A stretch of 64,000 bases of DNA from Anaerocolumna sp047777345. Its GTDB lineage: Bacteria > Bacillota > Clostridia > Lachnospirales > Lachnospiraceae. The notes under the pieces are model-generated. The model had not been told where the DNA came from, searched no databases, and saw only the letters and a list, made by a program, of their open reading frames with translations. Each line of letters opens with the position of its first letter. Position 1 is the stretch's first letter. The DNA is taken from assembly GCA_047777345.1 (NCBI GenBank), contig JBKEEJ010000015.1, positions 6,291-70,290 of the forward strand, in the 5' to 3' direction. Position numbers and translations under genes: made by a program. Below are positions 9,170 through 17,612 of this stretch, piece after piece.

Positions 9170-9757
9170 GTGAGAAAAGTGGCAATTGACCAGGAAGCAA
9201 TACAGGAACACATCAGAGGAATTATTGTTGCTTTGGGAGATGATCCGGACAGGGAAGGATTAAAGGATACCCCCAGGCGGGTAGCCCGTATGTGTGAGGA
9301 AGTTTTTGAAGGAATGAATTATACCAATCATGAAATTGCCCAAATGTTTAACAAAACCTTCGAAGATGATTTAGAGTTTGATGAAAAAAATCAAGATTTG
9401 GTTGTGGTAAAAGATATAGAAACGTTTAGTTATTGTGAACACCATTTGGCTCTTATGTATGATATGAAAGTATCGGTAGCCTATGTGCCAAATGGCAAAG
9501 TAATCGGTTTAAGTAAAATTGCAAGGATTGTGGATATGGTATCAAAACGGCTTCAGCTGCAGGAACGGATTGGTTCGGATATTGCGGAAATTATGCAGGA
9601 AGTTACGGGTTCAAAAGATGTTGCGGTTTTTATTGAAGGATACCATAGCTGTATGACCGCCAGAGGTATTAAAAAAGTTGCTGCCAAAACACAGACAAGT
9701 ACCTTACGTGGCCGTTTTCAGACAGATGAAAACTTAAGAATGCGTTTAAATTTTTAA
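9170..9757 (+). CDS. folE: GTP cyclohydrolase I (FolE)
   Basis: The enzyme opens GTP to 7,8-dihydroneopterin triphosphate, the substrate of QueD. In this operon it supplies queuosine precursor synthesis, and in general also folate. The zinc ligands are visible as Cys89 in SYCEHH and Cys161 in SCMTARG, with the paired His at 91 and 92. Its 195 residues match the usual bacterial length. The start is GTG 9170 after an AAGGAAGGGG site. A second GTG three codons on cannot be excluded. Confidence 0.93.
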   Translation: MRKVAIDQEAIQEHIRGIIVALGDDPDREGLKDTPRRVARMCEEVFEGMNYTNHEIAQMFNKTFEDDLEFDEKNQDLVVVKDIETFSYCEHHLALMYDMKVSVAYVPNGKVIGLSKIARIVDMVSKRLQLQERIGSDIAEIMQEVTGSKDVAVFIEGYHSCMTARGIKKVAAKTQTSTLRGRFQTDENLRMRLNF

Positions 9758-9775
9758 AGAAAGAGTGGGATAAGT

Positions 9776-10456
9776 ATGAAAGCATTGGTTTTATTCAGCG
9801 GAGGAGTGGACAGTACCACATGCCTTGGTTTGGCAATTGCTCAATATGGAAAAGAAAATGTAATTGCATTGTCCATATCCTACGGTCAAAAACATGCAAA
9901 AGAGCTGGAAGCTTCCAGAAAAATAGCAGAATATTATCAGGTGGAACATATCAGCCTGGATTTAGCCAGAATCTTTGAATACAGTGATTGCTGCCTTTTG
10001 GATCATTCCAAACAGGAAATCCCTAAGGGGGATTATTTTAAGCAGCTTCAGACTACCAACGGCAATCCGGTGAAAACTTACGTACCGTTCCGGAACGGAT
10101 TGTTTTTGTCCTCAGCTGCCAGTATTGCGCTGTCAAAAGGCTGCAGTGCTATCTATTACGGAGCCCACAGGGATGATGCGGCCGGCAGTGCATATCCGGA
10201 TTGCAGCGAAACATTTTATGAGGCAATGAATAAAGCAATCTATGAAGGAAGCGGAAAACAGTTACATATTGAGGCACCGTTTATTTCTTTGACAAAAGCG
10301 GATGTGGTAAGAAAAGGAATGGAATTAAAGGTGCCTTATGAACTGACATGGAGTTGCTACGAAGGAGGAGACAAGGCCTGCGGTATTTGCGCCACCTGTA
10401 TTGACCGGGCAAAAGCCTTCGCACTAAATGGTCTGAAGGATCCGGCTATCGATTAA
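9776..10456 (+). CDS. queC: 7-cyano-7-deazaguanine synthase QueC
   Basis: QueC is an ATP-dependent ligase that turns 7-carboxy-7-deazaguanine into preQ0 with ammonia. The PP-loop SGGVDST spans residues 8-14, and the C-terminal zinc-binding cysteines are visible in WSCYEGG followed by CGICATC. At 226 residues it is complete, and the ATG has an AAAGAGTGGG site upstream. It sits between folE and queF. Confidence 0.95.
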   Translation: MKALVLFSGGVDSTTCLGLAIAQYGKENVIALSISYGQKHAKELEASRKIAEYYQVEHISLDLARIFEYSDCCLLDHSKQEIPKGDYFKQLQTTNGNPVKTYVPFRNGLFLSSAASIALSKGCSAIYYGAHRDDAAGSAYPDCSETFYEAMNKAIYEGSGKQLHIEAPFISLTKADVVRKGMELKVPYELTWSCYEGGDKACGICATCIDRAKAFALNGLKDPAID

Positions 10457-10503
10457 ATAAGGTTACGGAAAGAAAATAATTATTATAAGAAAGGAAGAAA
10501 ATA

Positions 10504-11007
10504 ATGAGCCAAAAAAACAAAGGAGAAGCCATGGGACTTACTTTACTGGGAAATAAGGAAACCAAATATGAAATGGATTATAATCCAAATGTGCTGGAAA
10601 CTTTTGAAAATAAACATGTGGAAAATGATTATTTTGTCAAATTTAATTGCCCTGAGTTTACATGCCTTTGTCCAATTACCGGACAGCCGGACTTTGCTAC
10701 CATTACCATATCTTACGTACCCGATTTGCGGATGGTGGAAAGCAAATCCCTAAAGCTTTACTTGTTTAGTTTCCGCAATCACGGAGATTTTCATGAAAAT
10801 TGTGTTAACGTCATTATGAAAGACCTTATTAAACTATTGGATCCGAAATATATTGAGGTGCAGGGTAAATTTTATCCCCGGGGCGGCATATCCATCGATC
10901 CATATTGCAATTATGGAAAGCCGGGTACCAAGTGGGAAAAAATTGCTTTTGACCGCCTGGCAAATCATGATTTATATCCGGAATTAAATCGGGGAACAAT
11001 TAAATAA
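10504..11007 (+). CDS. queF: NADPH-dependent preQ0 reductase QueF
   Basis: QueF reduces the nitrile of preQ0 to the amine of preQ1, which is then exchanged into tRNA. This is the short single-domain (YkvM-like) form at 167 residues. The nucleophile is Cys56 in CPITGQPDF, and the family signature is seen in ESKSLKLYLFSFRNHGDFHE. It closes the queD-queE-folE-queC-queF operon, so the operon makes preQ1 from GTP. No tgt or queA is in this window. Confidence 0.95.
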   Translation: MSQKNKGEAMGLTLLGNKETKYEMDYNPNVLETFENKHVENDYFVKFNCPEFTCLCPITGQPDFATITISYVPDLRMVESKSLKLYLFSFRNHGDFHENCVNVIMKDLIKLLDPKYIEVQGKFYPRGGISIDPYCNYGKPGTKWEKIAFDRLANHDLYPELNRGTIK

Positions 11008-11020
11008 ACCTGAATTTATA

Positions 11021-11048
11021 CAATATTCCAATTTAAACTGGAATATTG
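11021..11048 (+). terminator. Hairpin after queF
   Basis: CAATATTCCA (11021-11030) and TGGAATATTG (11039-11048) form a perfect 10-base stem with an 8-base loop. The following sequence is only moderately T-rich, so termination strength is uncertain. Confidence 0.55.
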
Positions 11049-11127
11049 TGACATAACTGTAAAATTGCCGTCACATTTTTTTCTCATTTATTATTTAAAT
11101 TAAGAAACGTAAGGCAGCGATTGATAG

Positions 11128-11316
11128 GATTCCTCCAGCTATACAGGTGCTGTTAACAGTGACGGTACGGCTGCGGCATCCCTTTCTGTAACACTTGATT
11201 CAACCAGCACCTGGACTTTGACCGGTGACAGTTATATTACGGAATTCAAGGGAAGCCTGGACAATGTTATAACCAACGGTTATACTTTATATGTAAACAA
11301 TACTGCGGTAAAATAG
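11128..11316 (+). pseudogene. C-terminal remnant of a carbohydrate-binding-domain (Cthe_2159-like) secreted protein
   Basis: In the space between queF and the phosphopantetheinyl transferase, one frame encodes about 62 residues. These include ASLSVTLDSTSTWTLTGDSY and end GYTLYVNNTAVK with a TAG. This is the repetitive beta-strand end of secreted carbohydrate-binding proteins of the Cthe_2159 type. A stop lies directly upstream in frame and there is no start or signal peptide, so the rest of the gene has been deleted. A terminator still follows it at 11370-11396. Family assignment is from the T-L-T-G-D-S-Y and N-G-Y-T-L-Y-V-N pattern. Confidence 0.6.
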
Positions 11317-11369
11317 TTAAAATAATTGAGTTTCTCAAAATAGCCAAATAAACAGGGGCATTTATCAGG

Positions 11370-11396
11370 GGGTCTGGTAAAACCAGGCCCTTTCTT
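11370..11396 (+). terminator. Terminator of the remnant gene
   Basis: GGGTCTGGT (11370-11378) pairs with ACCAGGCCC (11382-11390) around a 3-base loop. TTTCTT follows. Confidence 0.7.
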
Positions 11397-11460
11397 CTGC
11401 CGATTATTGACAATTTTCTACCATTATATTAGAATGAAGTAATAACATAAGGAGTTTGTG

Positions 11461-12156
11461 ATGATTGAACAATATGCGATTAACATAAACAAGATAGAAA
11501 AAGCAGATAAATTAAGTAATATAATACATATTTTATCAAAAGAAAAAGCGGATCGAATTAAACGGTTTCATTTTGAAAAAGATAAGGTACGGGCAATTGT
11601 TGGAGAGGCATTGGTACGTTATTTGTTAATAAAGAATTACAATATTAGTAATTCGGATATTCGATTTGGATATAGGGATAAAGGCAAACCTTATTTCATA
11701 TCTCCTGATGATAAAATTGATTTTAACATTTCTCATGCAGGCTCCTGGGTAGTATGCGCAGTAGGAGATTCGAAAATTGGAATTGATGTTGAGCTGATAC
11801 AGGAAAAAGAAATTGAATTTGTAAAATATGTATTTACAGCACAAGAATATAATTATTGGTTGACCTTACCAAAGGAGGAACAAAGGAATTATTTTTATCA
11901 ATTATGGACAATGAAAGAAAGTTATTCAAAATATCTTGGTATTGGTCTGGGACTGCAATTTAACAAGGTTTCTTTTGAGTCATTGTGTAATGGTTACTAT
12001 ACTATATATAATGATAAGAATTGTGTTTTATATTCACAGCAATTTGACAGGGATTATTATCTATCTGTTTGTGTTGACAAAGATAAAAAGGAAGGCATTG
12101 ATTCTCAAGTAAAATGCATTGATATATGTGATTTATATAAAATATTGTTAGAGTGA
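11461..12156 (+). CDS. Sfp-type 4'-phosphopantetheinyl transferase
   Basis: The enzyme moves the phosphopantetheine arm of coenzyme A onto carrier-protein domains. Both family signatures are present: GIDVE (Asp109 and Glu111, magnesium ligands) and WTMKESYSK (Trp149, Lys152, Glu153). At about 231 residues it is a full-length Sfp-type protein, unlike the short AcpS type. ATG 11461 is preferred to GTG 11458 because of spacing from the AAGGAG site. No polyketide, peptide synthetase or acyl-carrier gene lies in the window, so its target is elsewhere. Its codon use is more AT-rich than that of the que operon. Confidence 0.88.
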   Translation: MIEQYAININKIEKADKLSNIIHILSKEKADRIKRFHFEKDKVRAIVGEALVRYLLIKNYNISNSDIRFGYRDKGKPYFISPDDKIDFNISHAGSWVVCAVGDSKIGIDVELIQEKEIEFVKYVFTAQEYNYWLTLPKEEQRNYFYQLWTMKESYSKYLGIGLGLQFNKVSFESLCNGYYTIYNDKNCVLYSQQFDRDYYLSVCVDKDKKEGIDSQVKCIDICDLYKILLE

Positions 12157-12211
12157 GTAAAAACTGTATCCAAAGTTAAAATAATAACTTTTCCTTTTAT
12201 CCGGATAATAA

Positions 12212-12250
12212 AAATGGCTTTTTACTCTGTAAAGAATAAAAAAGCCATTT
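12212..12250. terminator. Bidirectional terminator between convergent genes
   Basis: AAATGGCTTTT (12212-12222) and AAAAGCCATTT (12240-12250) are exact complements. The A/T flanks serve both the transferase gene and the reverse-strand PII-like gene. Confidence 0.75.
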
Positions 12251-12332
12251 ATCATCAAATATATATTATAAAATATATATTATATTATGAAAAGAATACA
12301 TTTAAAAGCAATATGATATTATAAAAACGTCT

Positions 12333-12644
12333 TTATAGACTAAGTCCTACTGCATTTGATACCGGAAGAGTAAAGCATATGCCATGAGCTTCCGTCTTAA
12401 AGCCGGAATAATGTTTTATGCTGTCCATAATTCTGTCCGCAGCATCACTGTCAATGACAGTTAATACGATTTCTTTTTCTTTATCCGTACTGATACCCAT
12501 GATCTCTTTGTGTTGAAAACTATAACGGCGGGCATTTATAATCGTAGCACCACAGGAGCCTTGTGAACGGATATACTCAACTATCTTTTCAGCAAATCCC
12601 ATATTAACAACAATATACAAGGCTTTCAAATTACGATCTGTCAT
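12333..12644 (-). CDS. PII-like signalling protein (second copy of the pair)
   Basis: This 103-residue protein has the compact ferredoxin-like pattern of PII proteins: an opening strand KALYIVVNMGFAEKIVEYIR, a glycine-containing middle, and a closing GICFTLPVS that resembles the PII C-terminal F-x-x-P-V strand. The classical uridylylation Tyr region of GlnB is not evident. The ATG at 12644 follows a GGAGG site, and the longer upstream frame has no ribosome site. It is the third gene of the operon after DUF1538 and a paralogue. By analogy with other PII-transporter pairs it probably binds a nucleotide or small effector and controls the membrane protein. Confidence 0.75.
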   Translation of the reverse strand: MTDRNLKALYIVVNMGFAEKIVEYIRSQGSCGATIINARRYSFQHKEIMGISTDKEKEIVLTVIDSDAADRIMDSIKHYSGFKTEAHGICFTLPVSNAVGLSL

Positions 12645-12657
12645 TTTTTCCTCCAAT

Positions 12658-12972
12658 TTATATTGACAACTTATCAACAGGAACGGTAAACGCGATACCT
12701 GTGTTGGGTTTGTCAAAATTTAATTTCGTAATAAATTGTTCCATTAGTTGGGCAGTTAAATTGCTTGCTAACAAACAAGTTATCATAATTTTTTTTTCAT
12801 CCGCAAGAAGACCAAGCATATCTTTAAAATAGTTGGAAGTTGCTCCTCCTTTGGCATAGACTACGTCAATCAGATGACAGCCAGAGTCAAGTAACAATTT
12901 TAGTATATCTTCCTTATATTTTCTTGCAGCAACTACAGTTAAATAGTCAATTGCACAATCAGAATCCATCAA
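12658..12972 (-). CDS. PII-like signalling protein (first copy of the pair)
   Basis: This 104-residue paralogue of the following gene has the same plan: strand DYLTVVAARKYKEDILKLLL, a middle with ATSNYFKDMLGL, and a C-terminal GIAFTVPVDKL. It begins only two bases after the stop of the DUF1538 gene and ends 13 bases before the next start, so translation is coupled. A GGAGGG site at 12985-12990 lies inside the DUF1538 tail. The start may be TTG 12972 or ATG 12969. A regulatory role over the membrane protein is inferred from the arrangement. Confidence 0.75.
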   Translation of the reverse strand: MMDSDCAIDYLTVVAARKYKEDILKLLLDSGCHLIDVVYAKGGATSNYFKDMLGLLADEKKIMITCLLASNLTAQLMEQFITKLNFDKPNTGIAFTVPVDKLSI

Positions 12973-12974
12973 GA

Positions 12975-14657
12975 TTAATTGGTTCCCTCCTTCGTTATTT
13001 TTGACTCCAAACTATTGCTATCCTCAATTATATCATAGTCTGAAATATTCTCAACTTGTTTTGTCAAATGTTCTTCCTGATTAACAAAAGCAGCAAGTTC
13101 TTCCAGTTCTTCCAGTTCAGCTTCATTAGCAGCTTTATCCAGTTGCTTTTCAACTTTGTCATATACAATACCTAAAAATTGGACGGCTATCAATGGAGTA
13201 ACCGAAATAAAGGCAATAATTCCAAAACCATTAATTAAAATAGACTGTCTGCCGGAAGTGGAATTGTTAGCCACAGCCTGTGCCACACCAAGGGTGAGAG
13301 GGGTTAGAAAGGCGGAGGTTAATGCACCGCCGGAAACACCGCCGGAGTCAAAAGCCAAACCTACAAATAACTTCGGGGTGAATATCATCATAGTAAGGGC
13401 AATGGCATACAGCGGCACCAAAAACCAAAGAATATTTACCCGGGTTAAAATTTTAACCATGGCAAGTAAAGCCGCAAAACCGATTCCGATGGCAAGGGTA
13501 ATCCGAATGGTCAGTTTACTTATATGGCCATTCGTAATTTCTTCCAGTTGCTCTCCCAATACGGTAACGGCAGGTTCCGACAGAGTAATAGCCGCACCAA
13601 GAATGTATGCGACAAGCAACAGCAACCATTTAAACCAGTCCGGACGAGAAGAATCCAAAAATACTTCACCAATGTATTTGCCTGCGAAAGCAAAGCCGTA
13701 GTCAATTCCGCAAAGAAAAATCATTAATCCGATAAACACTACAATAGAGCCAAGTAAAATGTGAATGAAATCTTTTTTTGGCTGTTTTATAAAAAAGAAT
13801 TGAAAGGGCAAAAAAATTGCAATTATCGGTAAGAGAGCCAAAGTAACTCCCAATAAATTACCGGAAATAATTTCACTTATGGTATTTTCGGTACCCGGAG
13901 CATATAACTGTTCCGGAGGAAATGTCCCGTTATATTTTATGTTAAGTATAACAGCGTAGACAGATAATGCAAGTATTGGGCCAATAGAAGCCAAACCGAT
14001 AATACCAAAGCTTTCATCATTACTTTTGTGTCTGGACATTGTGGCAGAAACTCCCATGCCCAGTGCCAGTATGAACGGAACAGAGATATCACCGGTGGTT
14101 GCTCCGCTTCCGTCAAAGGCCAGAGCAACAAATTCATTTGGAACAAAGATTAATAAAATAAATGTGATAATGTACAATACGGCAAAAGTTATCTTAATAT
14201 TGATGTCTTTCATAATCCGGTAAAGGGAAAAACCTACCAAAATTCCGATACCTAAGCCCATGACCCAGATAAAAACGGATTCGTTAATAATGGGCAGGAT
14301 CATATTTGTTTGTTTGGCCAAAACAGTAAGTGCAGGCTCGGCAACCGTGGCAAACACCCCAAATACCAAACCAAAAAAGATGATAAAGACAGGCTTTTTT
14401 AATTTTATCAGTGATCCTCCCACAAGCATACCAATCGGAAGAATACTGATATTAAGCCCCACCAAAAAAATTGCTTGCCCAATAACCACACTGCAATATC
14501 CGACAATCAGCTTTATGTAGGCGGACAAGCTGTTTAACGGCGCCATAAAAACGCAAACGATAATGATGATTATTGCAAGAGGTAGTGAGGAAATAAATAC
14601 TTCCTTCAGCGTGGTGTTTAATAAAGTTAGTTTGCTTTTTAAGTTCAGCTTATTCAT
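12975..14657 (-). CDS. DUF1538 integral membrane protein (putative transporter)
   Basis: The 560-residue protein has many membrane segments arranged as an internal duplication. Each half contains an EPA-(L/V)-TVL motif (EPALTVLAKQ and EPAVTVLGEQ) and a later AFD-SGG/GSG motif (AFDGSGATTGD and AFDSGGVSGGA). Such paired acidic and glycine motifs in inverted or tandem halves suggest an ion-coupled transporter, but the substrate of DUF1538 proteins is not known to me. The N-terminus is Lys-rich and the C-terminus is an acidic cytoplasmic tail. ATG 14657 is preferred to GTG 14660 by spacing to AGGAG. Two PII-like genes follow directly. Confidence 0.8.
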   Translation of the reverse strand: MNKLNLKSKLTLLNTTLKEVFISSLPLAIIIIIVCVFMAPLNSLSAYIKLIVGYCSVVIGQAIFLVGLNISILPIGMLVGGSLIKLKKPVFIIFFGLVFGVFATVAEPALTVLAKQTNMILPIINESVFIWVMGLGIGILVGFSLYRIMKDINIKITFAVLYIITFILLIFVPNEFVALAFDGSGATTGDISVPFILALGMGVSATMSRHKSNDESFGIIGLASIGPILALSVYAVILNIKYNGTFPPEQLYAPGTENTISEIISGNLLGVTLALLPIIAIFLPFQFFFIKQPKKDFIHILLGSIVVFIGLMIFLCGIDYGFAFAGKYIGEVFLDSSRPDWFKWLLLLVAYILGAAITLSEPAVTVLGEQLEEITNGHISKLTIRITLAIGIGFAALLAMVKILTRVNILWFLVPLYAIALTMMIFTPKLFVGLAFDSGGVSGGALTSAFLTPLTLGVAQAVANNSTSGRQSILINGFGIIAFISVTPLIAVQFLGIVYDKVEKQLDKAANEAELEELEELAAFVNQEEHLTKQVENISDYDIIEDSNSLESKITKEGTN

Positions 14658-14973
14658 CACGTTCTCCTATCTCTGTTTTATGTAATTTATATATAAGGTT
14701 TTAACAAATAAACGAATAACAGGAACCATAAGTATCCAAGAAAGTAAACTCTAGATACTCTGACACAAAATATACAAGTAATTTATCTCACTTCGCCATT
14801 GAAATGATCTGAAAAAATAGAACATAAAAAATCTAATCAAATGAATTGAAAATAGAATTTATAATATGAAAAAATTTCTGTCAGGCTTATATACACTTAT
14901 TCATATTATACATTATTTTAAGTATTCGGCAAATAGAATTTTACTCATTTATATTAATTTTATTTTTTTGGTT
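14658..14973. other. Upstream region of the DUF1538 operon, up to the IS30 element
   Basis: This AT-rich spacer must hold the reverse-strand promoter of DUF1538. I see no coding frame and no clear riboswitch. The IS30 element starts within about 320 bases of the gene start and may have displaced upstream control DNA. Confidence 0.35.
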
Positions 14974-16183
14974 AATTGTAAAATCAAATTGAACACCTAA
15001 AAAAATAGATCCATGGAGGATTCTTTGGTAGAATTAAGTTACCACACAAAAACCTACAAAGGAGATCGCAACCATGGATCAAACTTATTCTACCACATTT
15101 ACCCCCGATCGCGAAAGGGGTCAGCACTTAAAATTTGAAGATCGTTGCAGTATCAAAATTTATAAAAAACTTGGTTACTCCCTTCGTAAGATTGCAGAAG
15201 CAATCAATTGTTCTGCTTCTACCGTAATGTATGAACTTCGGCGTGGAACCAGCAAGCGTAATGGAGACAGAGGACGTAATCCTGAGTATTCTGCAAAACG
15301 TGGCCAACAGAACTACGAAATAAACAGGTCAAGATGCCACAAGCCACATGCTCTTGATGAGAACTCAAAGTTTCTAAAATGGGTTATTAAGCAGGTCAAG
15401 GAACATCATTGGTCTTTTGATGCCTGCGTAGGTTATGCCAGACTTCATGAGCTGTTTCCTGCTGAGGATATTGTTTGTACCAAGACGCTTTATAATGAAC
15501 TTTGGGCCGGAAATCTGCCGCTGGTACCACATGATTTTCCGGAAGCCTTGTCAAGAAAGCCAAGAAAGAACCAGCCTCGTAAAAGCAAACGTTTTCTTGG
15601 AAAAAGTATTGATGAACGTCCGGAAACAGTATCCACTAAAGAGGAATACGGTCACTGGGAAATCGACACAGTTGTCGGACACAAGGCCGGTCATGAATCA
15701 GTGGTACTAACGTTGGTTGAGAAGAAAAGCGATTATTATATAGCCATAAAAATACCCGGCAAAGATGCAGAATCCGTAATGGCAGCCATGGAAACCCTTA
15801 GAGAAGAATACGGCGAGGCTAAATTCAGTGAAGTATTCAAGACCATTACTGCCGATAACGGTACTGAGTTTGAGAGGCTATCTGAACTTGAAACATGGGG
15901 AGTAGGGATCTACTTTACACATCCGTATTCATCCTGGGAAAGAGCCCAGAATGAACGACATAACAGGATTTTTCGCAGATATGTTCCAAAAGGGGTTTCC
16001 ATTGAGAAATATTCTGCAGAACAAATCCTGTGGTTTGCTGATGAGATGAACGAACTTCCCCGGAAGCATCTTGGGTACCGAACACCGGCGGAACTTTTTG
16101 AAGAGTTTCTGGATCAGGTGTATTCAATTGGCAAAGTACAAGGTAACTTAATTACCAGTGGTGTTCAATTTGAAATTGCAATT
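14974..16183 (+). mobile_element. IS30-family insertion sequence, complete
   Basis: Terminal inverted repeats of about 24 bases flank a single transposase gene. The left end 14974-14997 (AATTGTAAAATCAAATTGAA and onwards) and the complement of the right end 16160-16183 differ at only three positions. The right repeat overlaps the last codons of the transposase. I could not define a target duplication. The element lies between the DUF1538 promoter region and the sulfate-cluster LacI gene. Confidence 0.85.
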
Positions 16184-16186
16184 TAG
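15074..16186 (+). CDS. IS30-family transposase
   Basis: The 370-residue protein has an N-terminal helix-turn-helix (YSLRKIAEAINCSASTVMYE) and an rve-type catalytic core. The DDE residues fit Asp198 (HWEIDTVVG), Asp261 (TADNGTEF) and Glu294 (QNERHNR). The 33-residue spacing between the last two is the IS30 hallmark. An AAAGGAG site lies 9 bases before ATG 15074. The frame is intact and both ends are present, so the element may be active. Confidence 0.95.
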   Translation: MDQTYSTTFTPDRERGQHLKFEDRCSIKIYKKLGYSLRKIAEAINCSASTVMYELRRGTSKRNGDRGRNPEYSAKRGQQNYEINRSRCHKPHALDENSKFLKWVIKQVKEHHWSFDACVGYARLHELFPAEDIVCTKTLYNELWAGNLPLVPHDFPEALSRKPRKNQPRKSKRFLGKSIDERPETVSTKEEYGHWEIDTVVGHKAGHESVVLTLVEKKSDYYIAIKIPGKDAESVMAAMETLREEYGEAKFSEVFKTITADNGTEFERLSELETWGVGIYFTHPYSSWERAQNERHNRIFRRYVPKGVSIEKYSAEQILWFADEMNELPRKHLGYRTPAELFEEFLDQVYSIGKVQGNLITSGVQFEIAI

Positions 16187-16292
16187 GATTTTATTTTTTT
16201 ATGAAAAATTTAGAAAAGTACTTGCATTGAATAATAATTGATTTTTGTGTAAATTTATTCCATAATGGCAATGATATATAATGGTATTCATA

Positions 16293-16321
16293 TTGACATT
16301 ATAGGAATTCCTGTGTATAAT
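16293..16321 (+). promoter_or_regulatory. Promoter of the sulfate-cluster LacI gene
   Basis: TTGACA (16293-16298) and TATAAT (16316-16321) are separated by 17 bases. The spacer contains the perfect palindrome AGGAATTCCT (16303-16312). An AGGAAT also occurs in the spacer of the sulfate operon promoter, which hints at shared control. Confidence 0.65.
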
Positions 16322-16364
16322 CTCGGATAATACCAAAAATAGGTAAATGGGAGGCAATTTACTT

Positions 16365-17387
16365 ATGACTTTAAAGGAAATTGCAATTCGTGCAGGCGTA
16401 TCGGTTTCAACCGTTTCCCGTATTATTAATTCGGAAGATGACAGCTTCGCCAGAAAAGAAATACGTGAAAAAGTATGGCAAATCATCAGAGAAACAGAAT
16501 ATGTTCCCAACCAGACAGCCATAGAATTAAAACAGAACAAAAGCAGAAATAACCGCAAAGAGCCCAATACCATAACTTGTATACTCGGGAGAACGAAAAA
16601 TCTGGAGGATAATCCTTTTTTTGCACAGGTTGCACGAGCTATTGAGCAAAAAGCACTTAAAATGGGATATGTGGTATCTTTATTTTACTCGGTACTGGAT
16701 TTGACCAACCTGGATTTAATAGAAAAAATTGATTCTGTGAAATCCCGTGGAGCTGTTGTAATTGGCCGTTTTGAAATGGATGCCATAAACTTTTTAAAAT
16801 CCCATTATAAAAATATAGTGTATGTCGGGAGAAATGTAATTGATGCGGATTTGGACCAGGTTATTTGTGATGGATACGAAGCAACGAAAGAAGCACTGAA
16901 CTATTTGATTCAATGCGGTCATAAAAGAATTGGTTATATCGGAGAAACTGTCAATGAAACCCGCTACAGTGCCTACTTAAATGTGGTTGCCAGAAAAAAG
17001 CTGGAGTTTGACAGGAATCTGGTTTGTTCCTGCCCTCAAAATGGCATTGGCGGATATCAGGGTGCCGATATTTTATTAAAAAAAGCCTTTCCCTTACCGA
17101 CAGCCGTGTTTTGTGCCACGGATGTGGCAGCTATCGCAGCAATTCGCCGATTTACGGAGGCAGGTATAAGGATTCCGGAGGATATTTCCGTTGTGGGAAT
17201 GGATGATATTGAGTTGGCCGGATATGTTTCTCCTATGCTTACTACAATAGGTATGCCAAAAACAGAATTAGGTAATATTGCGGTACAGACTTTGATCAGC
17301 CGTATTAATAAAAACCATAAGCTTCCCATGAAAATCTTTCTCCCCTATAAACTGGCTGTTCGGGAGAGTGTTGCAAAACGTACGTAA
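16365..17387 (+). CDS. LacI-family transcriptional regulator next to the sulfate operon
   Basis: The 340-residue protein has the N-terminal LacI helix-turn-helix (LKEIAIRAGVSVSTVSRIIN) followed by a periplasmic-binding-protein-like effector domain ending in VRESV. ATG 16365 is chosen because GGGAGG lies 10 bases upstream, while the ATG at 16347 overlaps that site. It is transcribed towards the sulfate genes, with its own promoter and a terminator-like element after it. LacI proteins normally sense sugars, so control of sulfate genes would be unusual. The gene could instead regulate something else. Confidence 0.88.
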   Translation: MTLKEIAIRAGVSVSTVSRIINSEDDSFARKEIREKVWQIIRETEYVPNQTAIELKQNKSRNNRKEPNTITCILGRTKNLEDNPFFAQVARAIEQKALKMGYVVSLFYSVLDLTNLDLIEKIDSVKSRGAVVIGRFEMDAINFLKSHYKNIVYVGRNVIDADLDQVICDGYEATKEALNYLIQCGHKRIGYIGETVNETRYSAYLNVVARKKLEFDRNLVCSCPQNGIGGYQGADILLKKAFPLPTAVFCATDVAAIAAIRRFTEAGIRIPEDISVVGMDDIELAGYVSPMLTTIGMPKTELGNIAVQTLISRINKNHKLPMKIFLPYKLAVRESVAKRT

Positions 17388-17396
17388 CAATGAATT

Positions 17397-17475
17397 AGCT
17401 GTTGCAGCATTATGTTTTACAGGAATGGAAATATAAATCTGTTCCTGTATTCGTATCACGCATAATGCAGCAGCT
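17397..17475 (+). repeat. Dispersed stem-loop element, copy 2 (terminator of the LacI gene)
   Basis: AGCTGTTGCAGCATTATG at 17397-17414 pairs, with a small bulge, with CATAATGCAGCAGCT at 17461-17475. CTTTATTTTGTT follows. The inner part has a second stem, ACAGGAA with TTCCTGT, that is also present in the copy at 49601-49702. Confidence 0.65.
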
Positions 17476-17489
17476 CTTTATTTTGTTAC

Positions 17490-17541
17490 GCAAACGTTTT
17501 ACTTTTTTTCTGTTGCATAGGAATAAATTGTAAAGTATAAT
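17490..17541 (+). promoter_or_regulatory. Promoter and candidate operator of the sulfate operon
   Basis: TTGCAT (17513-17518) and TATAAT (17536-17541) are 17 bases apart. Just upstream is the palindrome AAACGTTT (17492-17499) with the central CG typical of LacI-family operators. It is a natural target for the LacI protein encoded immediately before it. Confidence 0.55.
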
Positions 17542-17612
17542 TATAAATCATACTAATCATATATGAATTTCTGTATTAAACAGGAATATTATTTTTGAGG
17601 AAAGGAGTATTT

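Noticed and set aside
13156..13701. Plus-strand 181-residue frame inside the DUF1538 gene
   Set aside because: It is the complement of membrane-helix codons, is Pro/Ala-rich without motifs, and lies wholly inside a convincing reverse-strand gene.
14974..16186. A target-site duplication of the IS30 element
   Set aside because: Flanking bases do not give an unambiguous short duplication by eye, so I do not claim one.
17490..17500. CcpA catabolite-response site at the sulfate promoter
   Set aside because: The CG-centred palindrome fits LacI-family proteins in general, but it departs from the cre consensus and the gene context is not sugar catabolism.
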